From Maribacter litopenaei (GTDB lineage: Bacteria; Bacteroidota; Bacteroidia; Flavobacteriales; Flavobacteriaceae), in contig NZ_CP104205.1 of assembly GCF_025244665.1 (NCBI RefSeq), forward strand, positions 992,001-1,056,000: a DNA stretch of 64,000 nucleotides, given 5' to 3'. Below, in pieces: positions 9,564 through 18,688 of this stretch (its first letter is position 1; each line of letters opens with the position of its first letter). Position numbers and translations under genes: made by a program. The notes under the pieces are model-generated. The model saw only the letters and a list, made by a program, of their open reading frames with translations, searched no databases and had not been told where the DNA came from.

Positions 9564-10495
9564 ATGGAAGACGGATTATATGCGAAATTCAATACTAGTA
9601 AAGGTGAAATATTGGTAAAGCTTACTTATGACAAAACACCTGGAACAGTTGGAAATTTTGTAGCCTTGGCCGAAGGTAAAAGGAAAAACAAGATTAAGGA
9701 ACTGGGCGAGCCTTATTATGACGGATTAAAATTTCATAGGGTCATTCCGGATTTTATGATTCAAGGGGGCTGTCCTCTTGGAACTGGTACAGGTGATGCG
9801 GGCTATAAATTCGATGACGAGTTTCATCCGAATTGAAACATAATGGCCCTGGAGTTCTTTCTATGGCTAATGCCGGTCCTGGTACCAATGGAAGTCAATT
9901 TTTTATAACCCATGTCCCCACACCTTGGTTGGACGGAAAGCACACTGTTTTTGGACATGTAGCCGCTGGTCAGGAAGTTGTGGATTCCATCGCTCAAGGG
10001 GATATTATGGATTCCGTAGAGATTGTTAGGATTGGGGAAAAGGCCGAATCTTGGGATGCAGTAAAGGCTTTCGAGAAGTTTGAAACTTCAAAAGCCGAGC
10101 GCTTGGCTGCCGCTAAAGCAGCTCAAATAGCCGCATTAGACAAGATTGCCGCTGGGTTTGATGAAACAGATTACGGGCTTAGATACAAAATGATACAGAA
10201 GGGAGATGGACCAAAGGCCGAAAAAGGTAAAAAGGTGTCGGTTCATTATGAAGGGGCCTTGGTTGATGGCCAAGTTTTTGATTCTTCGTATAAAAGAAAT
10301 TCACCTATTGAATTTCAATTGGGAGTTGGTCAAGTAATCCCGGGATGGGATGAAGGTATTGGTTTGCTTCAGGTAGGGGATAAGGCGCGTTTTGTTATAC
10401 CGTCGGATTTGGCTTATGGAAGTGCCGGTGCAGGAGGTGTTATACCTCCGGATGCCACCTTGATTTTTGACGTTGAGTTAATGAAGGTGGGGTAA
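9564..10495 (+). CDS. Cyclophilin-FKBP fusion peptidyl-prolyl isomerase (one frameshift)
   Basis: Two unrelated prolyl isomerase folds in one chain. The cyclophilin domain covers roughly residues 1-165 ([14 protein letters not shown], then the catalytic-loop region [19 protein letters not shown]). A helical linker rich in Ala/Lys follows, and the FKBP domain occupies about 205-310 ([41 protein letters not shown]). This matches the dual-family immunophilin arrangement known from flavobacteria. The frame breaks at 9828-9831: CCGA for an inferred CCAGA, where Pro-Asp-Leu-Lys-His is expected. Repair gives 310 residues. No signal peptide is seen, so a cytoplasmic folding role is likely. Confidence 0.9.
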
Positions 10496-10520
10496 GAATT
10501 AAATCTAGTTCGTAACATAA

Positions 10521-10550
10521 AACACCTCGGATTTTCCGAGGTGTTCTTAT
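10521..10550 (+). terminator. Terminator after the cyclophilin-FKBP gene
   Basis: Perfect 11-bp stem (AACACCTCGGA / TCCGAGGTGTT) with a three-base loop, then a short T-rich tail. It also abuts the 3' end of the small minus-strand gene at 10547, so it may serve both directions. Confidence 0.8.
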
Positions 10551-10630
10551 TTCGTCCTGAGATAACTAGAAATCAGGATAAGGGCATTGAACAATACCAA
10601 TACGAAAACAATAGCTAGAAAGGTTTTCAT
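10547..10630 (-). CDS. Tiny single-span membrane protein A (27 aa)
   Basis: An 84-base reading frame starting with ATG at 10630. The product begins MKTFLAIVFVLVLF, continues as one hydrophobic helix and ends in Tyr-Leu-Arg-Thr-Lys. A second frame at 10724-10810 encodes a protein with the same plan (Met-x-Thr-Phe start, about 18 hydrophobic residues with an Asn in the middle, Ser-Leu/Tyr-Leu-Arg, basic end). That resemblance in an otherwise gene-free gap is the main reason to call it. No family is recognised. An insertion in the membrane with a cytoplasmic basic tail is the likely topology. Confidence 0.5.
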   Translation of the reverse strand: MKTFLAIVFVLVLFNALILISSYLRTK

Positions 10631-10663
10631 TTAAGATAGGGTTAAAAAGTTAACAAAATGAAT

Positions 10664-10679
10664 TTCAGATTTATCTGAA
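10664..10679. repeat. 7-bp inverted repeat between the two tiny genes
   Basis: TTCAGAT, two bases, ATCTGAA. It sits between the stop of tiny protein B and the start of tiny protein A, so it could be a weak terminator, a processing hairpin or an operator. Confidence 0.4.
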
Positions 10680-10723
10680 TAACAATTTGAACTTTGAAAA
10701 CCCTACTCGAATTTAAGCGATTG

Positions 10724-10810
10724 TTAATTTTTCTTCCTCCTCAAACTGGTTGCCAACATAACGATATTTACGAGAATCAAAAATAGAAGAACTCCAAAGA
10801 AAGTATTCAT
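10724..10810 (-). CDS. Tiny single-span membrane protein B (28 aa), paralogue of A
   Basis: An 87-base frame from ATG 10810. The product begins MNTFFGVLLFLILVNIVML and ends in a run of basic residues (Arg-Arg-Lys-Lys). It shares with protein A the N-terminal Met-x-Thr-Phe, the central Asn in the hydrophobic helix, and the Ser-Leu-Arg plus basic C-terminus. The two lie in tandem on the minus strand, 93 bases apart, between the immunophilin and cold-shock genes. Function unknown. Confidence 0.5.
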   Translation of the reverse strand: MNTFFGVLLFLILVNIVMLATSLRRKKN

Positions 10811-10896
10811 AGGTCAGTTTTTTAAGTGGGGAAACTGAGGTGCTTTTAGGTAGGATTCAAATACTTAAAATGGTTGCGTAAATTTTATCAAAAAAT

Positions 10897-10923
10897 AAAG
10901 CCCGAACAAATTGTGCGGGCTTT
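10897..10923 (-). terminator. Terminator after the cold-shock gene
   Basis: AAAGCCCG / CGGGCTTT stem with a smaller ACAA-TTGT stem inside the loop. On the minus strand it is followed by TTTATTTTTT, fitting termination of the cold-shock gene transcript. Confidence 0.7.
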
Positions 10924-10950
10924 TGAACTATAAAAAAGATAATTTGTTAC

Positions 10951-11145
10951 CTAGTCAATAACTTTCACATTAACGGCATTCAATCCTTTTTTACCTTGTT
11001 GTAGTTCAAATTCTACAACATCACCTTCACGAACTTCATCGATTAAGCCGTAAATGTGTACAAAATGATCTGTGTTTGAACCATCTTCAGTGATGAAACC
11101 ATAACCTTTGGAATCGTTGAAGAATTTTACTGTTCCTTTACTCAT
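10951..11145 (-). CDS. Cold-shock domain protein (CspA family)
   Basis: A 64-residue single cold-shock domain that binds single-stranded RNA/DNA as an RNA chaperone. The RNP1-like motif KGYGFITED and the RNP2-like stretch DHFVHIYG are visible, and the start MSKGTVKFFNDSKGYGF is typical. The second RNP motif reads HFVHI where HFVHF/VFVHF is usual. The 125 bases to the peroxiredoxin gene are AT-rich and probably hold its promoter and a structured leader, as is common for csp genes. Confidence 0.93.
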   Translation of the reverse strand: MSKGTVKFFNDSKGYGFITEDGSNTDHFVHIYGLIDEVREGDVVEFELQQGKKGLNAVNVKVID

Positions 11146-11269
11146 AATAAAAATATTAATTTAATTAAAGCGCGAAGATAACGTTTAATTATTTATCTAA
11201 TAGCTTTTTAGCAAGTTATCTTATCATAATGAATTTATGATTACAATTGAAAATCTTCTATTTAAATTC

Positions 11270-11908
11270 TTATGCTGTTGGATCTGGAGTCATTCGTAGG
11301 TAGGGCTTTATTTCTTCAACTCCCTTGGTGAAGATTTCCCTAGCCTCCGCAGTGGGTATTGCTGGGCTCACCACAACGTCATTGCCATGTTCCCAATTAG
11401 CGGGTGTCGCCACTTTATGATAAGCTGTAAGCTGCAGGGAATCGATAACTCTCAGTAGCTCATAAAAATTCCTACCTGTAGAGGCAGGATAAGTAAGTGT
11501 AAGTTTAACGGTTTTGTCAGGCGCAATAATAAATACGGAGCGTACAGTAAGATTGCTATCCGCTTTTGGATGTATCATGTCATAAAGTGTTGAAACTTTT
11601 TTATCCTCATCCGCTATAATTGGAAAATTAACCGTCGTATTTTGAACTTCATTAATGTCCTTTATCCATTCATTGTGGGAAGCTGCACCATCAACGCTTA
11701 AAGCCAACATTTTTACGTTTCTCTTATCAAACTCAGGTTTAAAATTGGCTGCTGTACCCAATTCGGTTGTACAAACAGGGGTAAAGTCCGCCGGGTGCGA
11801 AAAAAGAATCCCCCAACTATCCCCTAAATAATCATATAAGTTTAAAGTTCCCATGGAACTGTCTGCTGTAAAATCCGGTGCTTTATCACCTAATCGTATT
11901 GTTGCCAT
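11270..11908 (-). CDS. Peroxiredoxin, 1-Cys Prx6 type
   Basis: Reduces peroxides with a single peroxidatic cysteine. The active-site stretch SHPADFTPVCTTELG lies at about residues 37-51, with the conserved Pro, Thr and Cys. The long C-terminal dimerisation part (YPASTGRNFYELLRVIDSLQLT, then WEHGNDVVV) and the length of 212 residues match the Prx6 group, not the shorter AhpC group. The frame is intact, and the CCAGA complement at 11283-11287 is unaltered. Confidence 0.93.
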   Translation of the reverse strand: MATIRLGDKAPDFTADSSMGTLNLYDYLGDSWGILFSHPADFTPVCTTELGTAANFKPEFDKRNVKMLALSVDGAASHNEWIKDINEVQNTTVNFPIIADEDKKVSTLYDMIHPKADSNLTVRSVFIIAPDKTVKLTLTYPASTGRNFYELLRVIDSLQLTAYHKVATPANWEHGNDVVVSPAIPTAEAREIFTKGVEEIKPYLRMTPDPTA

Positions 11909-12006
11909 TTTATATCAAATTTAATTACCCTATAAAATTACTAGATTATTAATGACTTAAGTGGCAATTGTTGGTTAAATCTCTATTAAATTTTTATTTT
12001 TATGTG

Positions 12007-12543
12007 ATGGAGGACTTGGAAAAATTACGATATCCCATAGGACACTTTTCTTGTCCGAAAACTATCACTAGGGTGGTAAGGGACTCTTGGATACATGAAT
12101 TGGAAAATTTACCAAGAAGATTGGGAGCCTTAGTACTTCCTTTAAACGATACACAGTTGGATACCCCGTATAGACCACAAGGATGGACGGTAAGACAAGT
12201 GGTACATCATATTGCGGATAGCCATCATCACAGTTATACACGCTTTAAATGGGCACTCACCGAAGAGGCTCCTTTGATAAAAGCCTATGAAGAAAAGTCC
12301 TGGAGTGATTTATTCGATGCGAAAACAGCTCCTATTTCTCTTTCGCTGAGTTATTTGGAGGCACTGCACGCCAAACTTGTGTTTTTATTAAATGGATTAA
12401 AGGAAAGTCAATTTGAAAACTACTACTTTCATCCAGATGGTCACGTAAAAGTTACCGTTGCAGAAAATATTGGCAAATATGCGTGGCATGGAAACCATCA
12501 TTTGGCACATATACAAAATTTAGTGAATAGAAAGGGTTGGTAA
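12007..12543 (+). CDS. DinB-fold protein, YfiT-type putative bacillithiol transferase
   Basis: A small helical metal-binding protein. The YfiT group has been linked to bacillithiol S-transfer. Metal-ligand histidines are visible in VHHIADSHHHSYTRFKWAL (about residues 65-83) and near the C-terminus in WHGNHHLAHI. The start chosen is ATG 12007 (MEDLEKLRYPIGHF), with GTG at 12004 as an alternative. The 178-residue length fits. It converges with the GNAT gene whose stop lies 1 base away after repair. Which thiol, if any, this organism uses is not shown here. Confidence 0.82.
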   Translation: MEDLEKLRYPIGHFSCPKTITRVVRDSWIHELENLPRRLGALVLPLNDTQLDTPYRPQGWTVRQVVHHIADSHHHSYTRFKWALTEEAPLIKAYEEKSWSDLFDAKTAPISLSLSYLEALHAKLVFLLNGLKESQFENYYFHPDGHVKVTVAENIGKYAWHGNHHLAHIQNLVNRKGW

Positions 12544-12544
12544 A

Positions 12545-13082
12545 TTAATGAAGCTCCTTTTTTAAAATGTACATGGTTTTCTCATTTTCAATTACCTTTT
12601 CAAAAGGTACTTTACTATGGGCCACAATGGAAAAATGATTGGCCAAATAAAATGCAAGAGCTGTATTCTTTTTGCATGCATTCTAGAAAAATGGCCTTTT
12701 TTGAGAGTTTTTTTGCCTTCTCCTCAACGAATTTTATACACTTAGAACCAATGCCCCTACCCGAAAATTCTTTAAGAATGTAAATCTTGTCCAAAAAAAA
12801 CGCTTCCGATTTCGGATAGGTGAGAACATCTTTATGGAGCGTTATCTTAAATATTCCTACATACGAATCATCCAATTGTATTAAATAAAGTTGGGTGTTC
12901 ATATCCATTTCCTCATTTAGAAGTACCGCCCTAGTAAAGCTATATTCTATATAAGTTGAGGTATCTCCATTGGGCCAAAGATGTTTATAATGTTGATTAT
13001 AGGCCCTTGTCCCAATGGTAATGTAGTGGTGATATAAGGTTGGCGTCAATGCAACGAACCGGAGATTGGTTTCTAAGTCCAT
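12545..13082 (-). CDS. GNAT-family N-acetyltransferase (one frameshift)
   Basis: Acetyl-CoA-dependent transferase of unknown substrate. The acetyl-CoA-binding motif A reads IYILKEFSGRGIGSKCIKFVEEKAKK (about residues 95-120; Gly-Arg-Gly-Ile-Gly is the pyrophosphate loop). After the loop the frame breaks near 12652-12662; restoring it gives Thr-Ala-Leu-Ala-Phe-Tyr-Leu-Ala-Asn-His-Phe and a stop at 12545-12547, 178 residues. This break does not sit on the CCAGA motif; an extra A in GAATAC is the simplest cause. It converges with the DinB gene. Confidence 0.8.
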
Positions 13083-13114
13083 AACATTCTAAATCAACTA
13101 CAAAAAATAGCAAA

Positions 13115-13676
13115 TCAATTCGTTTTCCACTTAATGTTGCAACCAATGCTTGGTTTTTGGGTGTCCGGAACTGGAGTGCCATTCAGAAGTGCTTCTATGG
13201 AATTGGATAAATCTTCACCAGTAAGGGGAATGCCATTTTCTCGGACGTGAGTCATCCAATTGCCCTCTATATACAAGTGACAGATTTGAATCGAACAAAT
13301 AAAAGTCCGGAGTACAAGCAGCGTCGTATGATTTAGCTACCTCTTGTGTTTCATCGTATAAATAAGGAAATGGGTAGCCTTCTTGGTTGGCTTTCACTTT
13401 CATAAGCTCAGGAGCATCCTGAGGGTACTTTTCAATATCATTACTGGAAATGGCGATGAACTGGATACCTTTTTCCCTGTAGACTTTGGCCAGCTCCGTT
13501 ATTTTAGGATTCACATGTATAACAAATGGACAATGATTGCAAATAAACATTACTACAGTACCCTTATTTCCTTTTAGCTGTTCTAGACTCAACATATTTC
13601 CGGATACAGTATCCAAAAGGTTAAAACTAGGAGCCTTTGTACCTAGGTCCAACATGTTGCTCGGTGTTCTTGCCAT
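13115..13676 (-). CDS. Thioredoxin-fold AhpC/TSA-type protein (one frameshift)
   Basis: A redoxin of the group often annotated as thioredoxin family protein. The redox centre is FICNHCPFV near residue 45 (Cys-Asn-His-Cys), followed by a peroxiredoxin/TlpA-like fold (AISSNDIEKYPQDAPE, then ACTPDFYLF carrying the cis-Pro). No signal peptide is seen, so it is cytoplasmic. The frame breaks at 13239-13244 (TCTCGG on the plus strand; minus strand CCGAGA for CCAGA); repair reads Ser-Arg-Pro-Glu-Asn-Gly-Ile-Pro-Leu-Thr and gives 186 residues ending at 13115. The electron donor is unknown. Confidence 0.85.
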
Positions 13677-13765
13677 AATTATATTTTATATTCAAAGTTA
13701 TAAAAAGTAAAAGTGTTGTGATTGGCATAATCTATTGTTAACTTATAGGAACTTAAAATAGCTAC

Positions 13766-14069
13766 ATGAAAACTTCATATATATCACTTTCAGAGGCAAT
13801 AAACGATTTAAAAAAAGAGGGATTTACCGAAGATTTTAACTTGTGTGATGCCGGAATCGAGAACAAAGCAAAAAAGAATATCCACAAAGCGGTAGACCTC
13901 AATGTTATTAAATACTATCGTTTTGAGGGACAAACCAATCCGAGATGATAGTACTATTCTTTATGTCATAGAAACTAGCAAGGGCGAAAAAGGACTCTTA
14001 GTGGATGCTTATGGTGTTTATGCGGGAAATGTTTCTAGGGAAATGATTGAAAAACTCAGGATTCAATAA
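13766..14069 (+). CDS. Small conserved protein, often annotated as phosphoribosylpyrophosphate synthetase-like (one frameshift)
   Basis: After repair this is 100 residues: MKTSYISLSEAINDLKKEG at the start, then a compact alpha/beta domain with an Asn-Pro-Asp-Asp-Ser-Thr-Ile-Leu-Tyr-Val-Ile strand and a C-terminal helix. Homologues in flavobacteria carry a PRPP-synthetase name, but the protein is far too short for that enzyme and lacks its ribose-phosphate motif, so the name is probably a propagated error. The lesion at 13940-13945 is CCGAGA for CCAGA. Function unknown. Confidence 0.75.
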
Positions 14070-14194
14070 TTACTTTTTCTGAACCAGGCATAAATAGCTT
14101 TTTAACACTATTTTAGTATATTGCCTATTAGTCCACTTAAGGTAGGTAAACATTTAATCTTTGTTAAGATTAGACTGATTTTAATTATTGTTTC

Positions 14195-15115
14195 TTGATC
14201 GAAAATACCCTGGATAGTGTCCAAATTAATTTTGATGCCGAAGCCCTTTGGCTACTAAACATAGTCCTAGCGTTGGTAATGTTTGGTATAGCACTTGAGA
14301 TTTCTATTAAGGATTTTAGGCAACTATGGATAAAACCAAAGCCTGTTTTCGTAGGTGTCGTGAGTCAATTTCTTCTTTTGCCTCTTATAACCTTTTTATT
14401 GGTTTACTTATTAAAACCATATCCAAGTGTGGCATTGGGTATGTTCATGGTAGCTGCTTGTCCTGGAGGTAATATTTCCAATTACATTACTCATTTAGGT
14501 GGTGGAAACACGGCACTTTCCGTTTGCCTTACAGCCATTGCAACACTATTGGCCATCATAATGACACCTCTTAATCTAGAGTTTTGGGGCTCCCTTTACC
14601 AACCTACCTCGGTTATTTTGAATTCAGTGGCCATTGAACCTATGGAAATGGTGAAGTTGGTGGCCTTATTGTTGGGAGTACCCTTGGTTCTTGGAATGTG
14701 TGTGAATCATTGGAAACCATTGTTGGCTTTAAAGTTAGCTAAGTTTTTCAAGGTATTTTCCTTAATGTTTTTCATTTTTTTGGTGTTTCTCGCGTTAATA
14801 AATAACATCTCTATTTTTTTGGAGTATGTGCTGTATATTTTTTGGATTGTACTAATTCATAATTTACTCGCATTTTTAGGAGGGTTCGGAATGGCTAAGG
14901 TGTTTAATTTGAATTATCAAAATAGTAGATCCATTACCATTGAAACGGGAATTCAAAATTCAGGTCTTGGGCTATTATTAATTTTTACTTTTTTTGATGG
15001 TTTGGGAGGGATGGCTATTTTAGCTGCTTTTTGGGGAATTTGGCACATGGTTTCAGGATTGCTTTTGGCAAGTTATTGGAACGCGAAATCAGTAAAAGGT
15101 AAGACGCTTGCATGA
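14195..15115 (+). CDS. Bile acid:sodium symporter (BASS) family transporter
   Basis: Inner-membrane sodium-coupled transporter with about nine or ten membrane helices. Family hallmarks are ALVMFGIALEISIKDF near residues 30-45 and the AACPGGNISNYIT segment with conserved GG-N-x-S (around 90-102), followed by GIQNSGLGL near residue 255. The start is uncertain: the only reasonable codon giving a full N-terminus is TTG 14195, with weak ribosome-binding context. It overlaps the acyltransferase by 4 bases, so the two are co-translated. The natural substrate is unlikely to be bile acid in a marine bacterium; it is unknown. Confidence 0.88.
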   Translation: MIENTLDSVQINFDAEALWLLNIVLALVMFGIALEISIKDFRQLWIKPKPVFVGVVSQFLLLPLITFLLVYLLKPYPSVALGMFMVAACPGGNISNYITHLGGGNTALSVCLTAIATLLAIIMTPLNLEFWGSLYQPTSVILNSVAIEPMEMVKLVALLLGVPLVLGMCVNHWKPLLALKLAKFFKVFSLMFFIFLVFLALINNISIFLEYVLYIFWIVLIHNLLAFLGGFGMAKVFNLNYQNSRSITIETGIQNSGLGLLLIFTFFDGLGGMAILAAFWGIWHMVSGLLLASYWNAKSVKGKTLA

Positions 15116-16134
15116 AAAACTTTCTATATAGCTTGGTAAAGGTCTACATAAAAACAGGCTTACATTCTTATCATAAGAAAATTGAAGTTTTTGGATTGGA
15201 AAATGTACCTCCGGAGAAGCCGGTCTTGTTTTTGCCCAATCATCAGAGTGCTCTAATGGATGTATTGCTGATAGCGGTCGACTGTAACAGAAAGCCATAT
15301 TTTTTAACGCGTGCGGATGTCTTTGGTAAACCTTTGTTGAACAAAATATTCAAGTTTTTTCGGATGATTCCGGTTTATCGTATTCGTGATGGGCGGAGCT
15401 CCTTGAGTAAGAACGATGAAGTTTTTGATAGATGTTCCGAAATATTGGGACAGAATAAGGCCCTGGTCATGTTCCCGGAAGCCAATCACAATCTAAAACG
15501 CCGTGTACGGAATTTAAGTAAAGGCTTTACAAGAATTGTTTTTAGAACATTACAACGGCATCCGGATATCGATTTACAAATTGTTCCCGTGGGCCTAAAT
15601 TATAACGATGCGACCAGTTTTCCGGATTCCGTTGCTCTTTATTATGGCAAACCTTTGGATGCTCGATCGTTATTTGATGAATCGGACATTCAAGAATCTG
15701 AAAAAAGGACAAAAAGGGCGGTTTCCAATGCCCTGAAAAAGCTAACGACGCACATAGAATCCGAAGAGGATTATGACAGAATACTTTCATTTTTAGAAGC
15801 CAAGAAACTTTCCTATTTACGACCAAAAACTATTAATGAAAGAATAGAAGACTTTATTAAAGTGGACAGTGAAGCTATCAAGTATTCGCCACCTAATCAT
15901 AAAGGGAATTTTTTCAAAGTTTTAATAGGGTTCATAAACTTTCCTGTTTGGCTCGCTTGGAAAATTTTTATGAAACCCAAGGTCCGGGAACCCGAATTTA
16001 TGGGTACTTTGAGATACGCCACTGCCCAAGTAGGTTTTACAGTCTACTTTATGGTACTTTTTATTGTATCAACTTTCTTGGTGAGTGTTAAAATAGCATT
16101 GGCTCACGGTTATCGGTATTTATCTGCTAAATAG
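15112..16134 (+). CDS. 1-acyl-sn-glycerol-3-phosphate acyltransferase-like protein (PlsC family)
   Basis: Acyl transfer to a lysophospholipid or related acceptor at the membrane. The catalytic HX4D motif is NHQSALMD near residues 44-51, and the glycerol-3-phosphate-binding region includes MFPEAN (about 123-128). C-terminal hydrophobic segments (about residues 262-280 and 302-328) anchor it. The 340-residue length exceeds classical PlsC (about 240); the extra C-terminal part with two helices is common in Bacteroidota homologues. Overlap with the transporter gene suggests functional coupling. The acceptor is not known. Confidence 0.85.
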   Translation: MKNFLYSLVKVYIKTGLHSYHKKIEVFGLENVPPEKPVLFLPNHQSALMDVLLIAVDCNRKPYFLTRADVFGKPLLNKIFKFFRMIPVYRIRDGRSSLSKNDEVFDRCSEILGQNKALVMFPEANHNLKRRVRNLSKGFTRIVFRTLQRHPDIDLQIVPVGLNYNDATSFPDSVALYYGKPLDARSLFDESDIQESEKRTKRAVSNALKKLTTHIESEEDYDRILSFLEAKKLSYLRPKTINERIEDFIKVDSEAIKYSPPNHKGNFFKVLIGFINFPVWLAWKIFMKPKVREPEFMGTLRYATAQVGFTVYFMVLFIVSTFLVSVKIALAHGYRYLSAK

Positions 16135-16187
16135 ACTACTGGTAAAATTGGCTTAATTTTTACAAGAATAAAAAATGCCCTTAAAAT

Positions 16188-16222
16188 AAAAAAGACCCTA
16201 TTGCAGGGCCTTTTCTAATTTT
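16188..16222. terminator. Bidirectional terminator between convergent genes
   Basis: AAAAAAGACCCT and AGGGCCTTTTCT form a stem with one mismatch, flanked by A- and T-runs on both sides. It lies between the acyltransferase and the convergent DUF3276 gene. Confidence 0.65.
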
Positions 16223-16234
16223 TCTAAGGGTCAT

Positions 16235-16612
16235 TTAAATATCGTCAAAACTTACATCGGTGAAACTACCACTTGAATTGGAGTCACTAGCGTTACTTGT
16301 TTCTTCTTCCTCTTTTTTAAAGTCTTTTTGATGTCTTTCTGAAATTACCTCCTGACCTTTTTCGTCGATTATATAGTCCATCATTTCCTCTACATTTTCC
16401 TTAAAGGCCTCAAAATCTTCTTTGTAAAGGTAAATTTTGTGTTTTTTGTAGTGGAAGGAACCATCGTCATGAGTAAATTTTTTACTTTCTGTAATTGTTA
16501 AATAATAGTCTCCGGCCTTTGTGCTTCGTACATCAAAGAAGTAAGTTCTTCTGCCCGCCCTTAAAACTTTAGAGTGAATTTCCTCTTGATCCATTAAATC
16601 TCTGTCGCTCAT
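16235..16612 (-). CDS. DUF3276 family (PUR-alpha-like) nucleic-acid-binding protein
   Basis: A 125-residue protein of a family confined largely to Bacteroidota and spirochaetes. The single PUR-like beta-beta-beta-beta-alpha repeat is visible: SKVLRAGRRTYFFDVRSTKAGDYYLTITESK, then KIYLYKEDFEAFKENVEEMMDYI. The C-terminal tail is acidic and Ser-rich and probably disordered. In related proteins this fold binds single-stranded nucleic acids. The frame is intact. Confidence 0.88.
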   Translation of the reverse strand: MSDRDLMDQEEIHSKVLRAGRRTYFFDVRSTKAGDYYLTITESKKFTHDDGSFHYKKHKIYLYKEDFEAFKENVEEMMDYIIDEKGQEVISERHQKDFKKEEEETSNASDSNSSGSFTDVSFDDI

Positions 16613-16680
16613 TTCCTAATTTATATTCTATGGTTAGTCTACCAAAAATGAAAAAAAAATAGTTATTCGGCAACTAATTT

Positions 16681-18433
16681 TTAGTTTTCTTTATCTGATA
16701 GTTGATTCTTATAAAGCTCTTTATAGTAGCCTTCTACTGTATTTAATTCTTCATGTGTTCCTTCTTGAATAAGCTCCCCATCTTCTAGGACAAGGATTTT
16801 ATCGGCGTTCTTGGCCGATGAGACTCTATGACTTACAATAAGTGTAGTCTTTTCCTTAGAGGCTTTTTTAAGGTTGTTCAATATTTCTTCCTCTGTTTCT
16901 GTATCAACAGCTGAAAGACAATCATCGAAAAGATAAATTTTTGGGTTTTTTAATAAGGCCCTTGCAATTGAAACTCGCTGTTTTTGTCCCCCACTTAATG
17001 TGATACCTCTTTCACCCAGTACCGTGTCATAATTTTTAGAAAAGCCCATGATGTTCTCATGGACGACCGCTTCCTTGGCTTTCAAGATAATTTCTTCATC
17101 CGTGGCCTCTTCCTTGCCGAATTTTATATTGTTTTTAATACTATCCGAAAATAGAAAAGCGTCTTGAGGAACGGCCCCTATCGCTTTTCTTAAACTATTA
17201 ATTTCATAGTCCCTAATAGGCTTCCTGTCAATCATTATTTCTCCTGATGAGACATCATAAAGACGTGCTACCAAATCCAATATGGTTGATTTGCCTGAAC
17301 CGGTTTTACCTAAAATTGCCGTCGTTTCTCCAGGATTTATGGTAAAGGATAAGTTTTTAAGGGCATTTATCTCAGTATCCTCATAGGTAAAACTGACATT
17401 CTTAAACTCAATTTTACCTTCAACGTCCATTAATTCAACACTCCCGTTTTTAAGTTCCGATTGCTGATTCAAGAACTCATTGATTCTTTTTTGGCTGGCT
17501 TCCGCGGTTTGGACAATGGAGGTGAGCCACCCTACAATTGCTACTGGCCAGGTAAGCATATTTACATAGAGAATGAATTCTGCAATGAGGCCTACGCCGA
17601 TATATCCTCTTAGATATTGCATACCCCCAATATAGATAACAAGGATATTGCTGATTCCTATGAGAAGAATCATCAATGGAAAGAACCAAGCATTTACCCT
17701 GGCCAAGCTCATACTTTTGTCCTTACCATCATTGGCAAGTACTTTTAATTCTGCATTGGTCTGTGGTTCTAGAGTATAAGCCTTTATAACGGAAACTCCT
17801 GAGAACACTTCTTGGGTGAATGTGGATAGGGTGGATAAATATTGCTGAACGATGGTACTTCTTTTATGTATTATCTTACTTATTTTATAGATCAATATAG
17901 AAAGGATGGGTAGTGGTAAAAGAGTATAGGCGGCTAGGGTTGGGGCCTTAATAAACATTAATGGGACCAGGACAAGCGAAAAGGGTCAGGGTTTGAATAC
18001 CGTACATAATGGCAGGATCCGCATACATTCTAACCTGATTCACATCCTCACTGATACGATTCATTAAATCTCCCGTCCTATTCTTCTTGTAGAAATTCAG
18101 GCTTAGGTTTTGATAATGGTCAAAAATCTCATTTTTAAGGTCATATTCGATATATCGGGATACATTGATGATGGTCTGCCTCATCAGGAAAGTAAAAAAG
18201 CCGGATAATAAAGCGGCGCCCACAATAATCAATATATATTCCAATAAAAGGGACGTGGCCTCGGTTTTGGCTATTGCTGCATTAAGAAATTGCTCTACTA
18301 CGGTAATGATTTTATTTACGTAGGATGGCATTACCAATTGGAAAACCCTAGCTATAATGGTGATTATGATTCCTACGAAGAGTTTAAGCCAGTATTTTCT
18401 AAAATATTTGTTGAGGTGCCTAAGTTCCTTCAT
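16681..18433 (-). CDS. ABC exporter, fused permease and ATPase (MsbA-like; one frameshift)
   Basis: Half-transporter that dimerises in the inner membrane to export lipids or drugs. Six membrane helices span residues 15-300. The ATPase domain has Walker A GKTGSGKST, signature LSGGQKQR, Walker B IYLFDDCLSAVD and an H-loop in IVSHRVSSA. A Q-loop appears as GAVPQDAFLF. The frame breaks near 17970-17980, just after the QTLTLF stretch and before the VPLMFIKAP stretch; one extra base (or two missing) repairs it to about 583 residues. This break cannot be tied to the CCAGA motif with confidence. It is divergent from nusB. Confidence 0.88.
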
Positions 18434-18643
18434 GAAAAGTTTTGGTCGTGGTTTTAAATTTTCAAAGATAGGTCTTTTGACTGCTATTTAAATGTTATAA
18501 AATCCCTAAGATTATACAGTTTTGGGCTCTAAATGGTAGTTTTTTTTATAGACATTTAGAATGAGTCGAAAATAAAAGAACTTAAATCCAACAGTAGCAA
18601 AAAAATAGCGCTAAATGGTTTGGTATGCATTTAAATAGATGCG

Positions 18644-18651
18644 TATTTTTG
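18644..18651 (+). promoter_or_regulatory. -7 element of the nusB operon (TATTTTTG)
   Basis: Exact TAnnTTTG match 38 bases upstream of the nusB ATG. The 250-base gap to the divergent ABC exporter otherwise holds only promoter-like AT-rich sequence. Confidence 0.65.
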
Positions 18652-18688
18652 CCCCAGGAAATATTGATCAAAACCAAAGTTCATTAAC

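Noticed and set aside
12997-13182. A separate minus-strand gene between the GNAT and thioredoxin-like genes
   Set aside because: It is an out-of-frame reading of the 3' end of the thioredoxin-like gene (after its lesion) running into the start of the GNAT gene.
13766-14069. A true phosphoribosylpyrophosphate synthetase
   Set aside because: Only 100 residues after repair and no PRPP-synthetase catalytic motif; the name looks inherited from misannotation.
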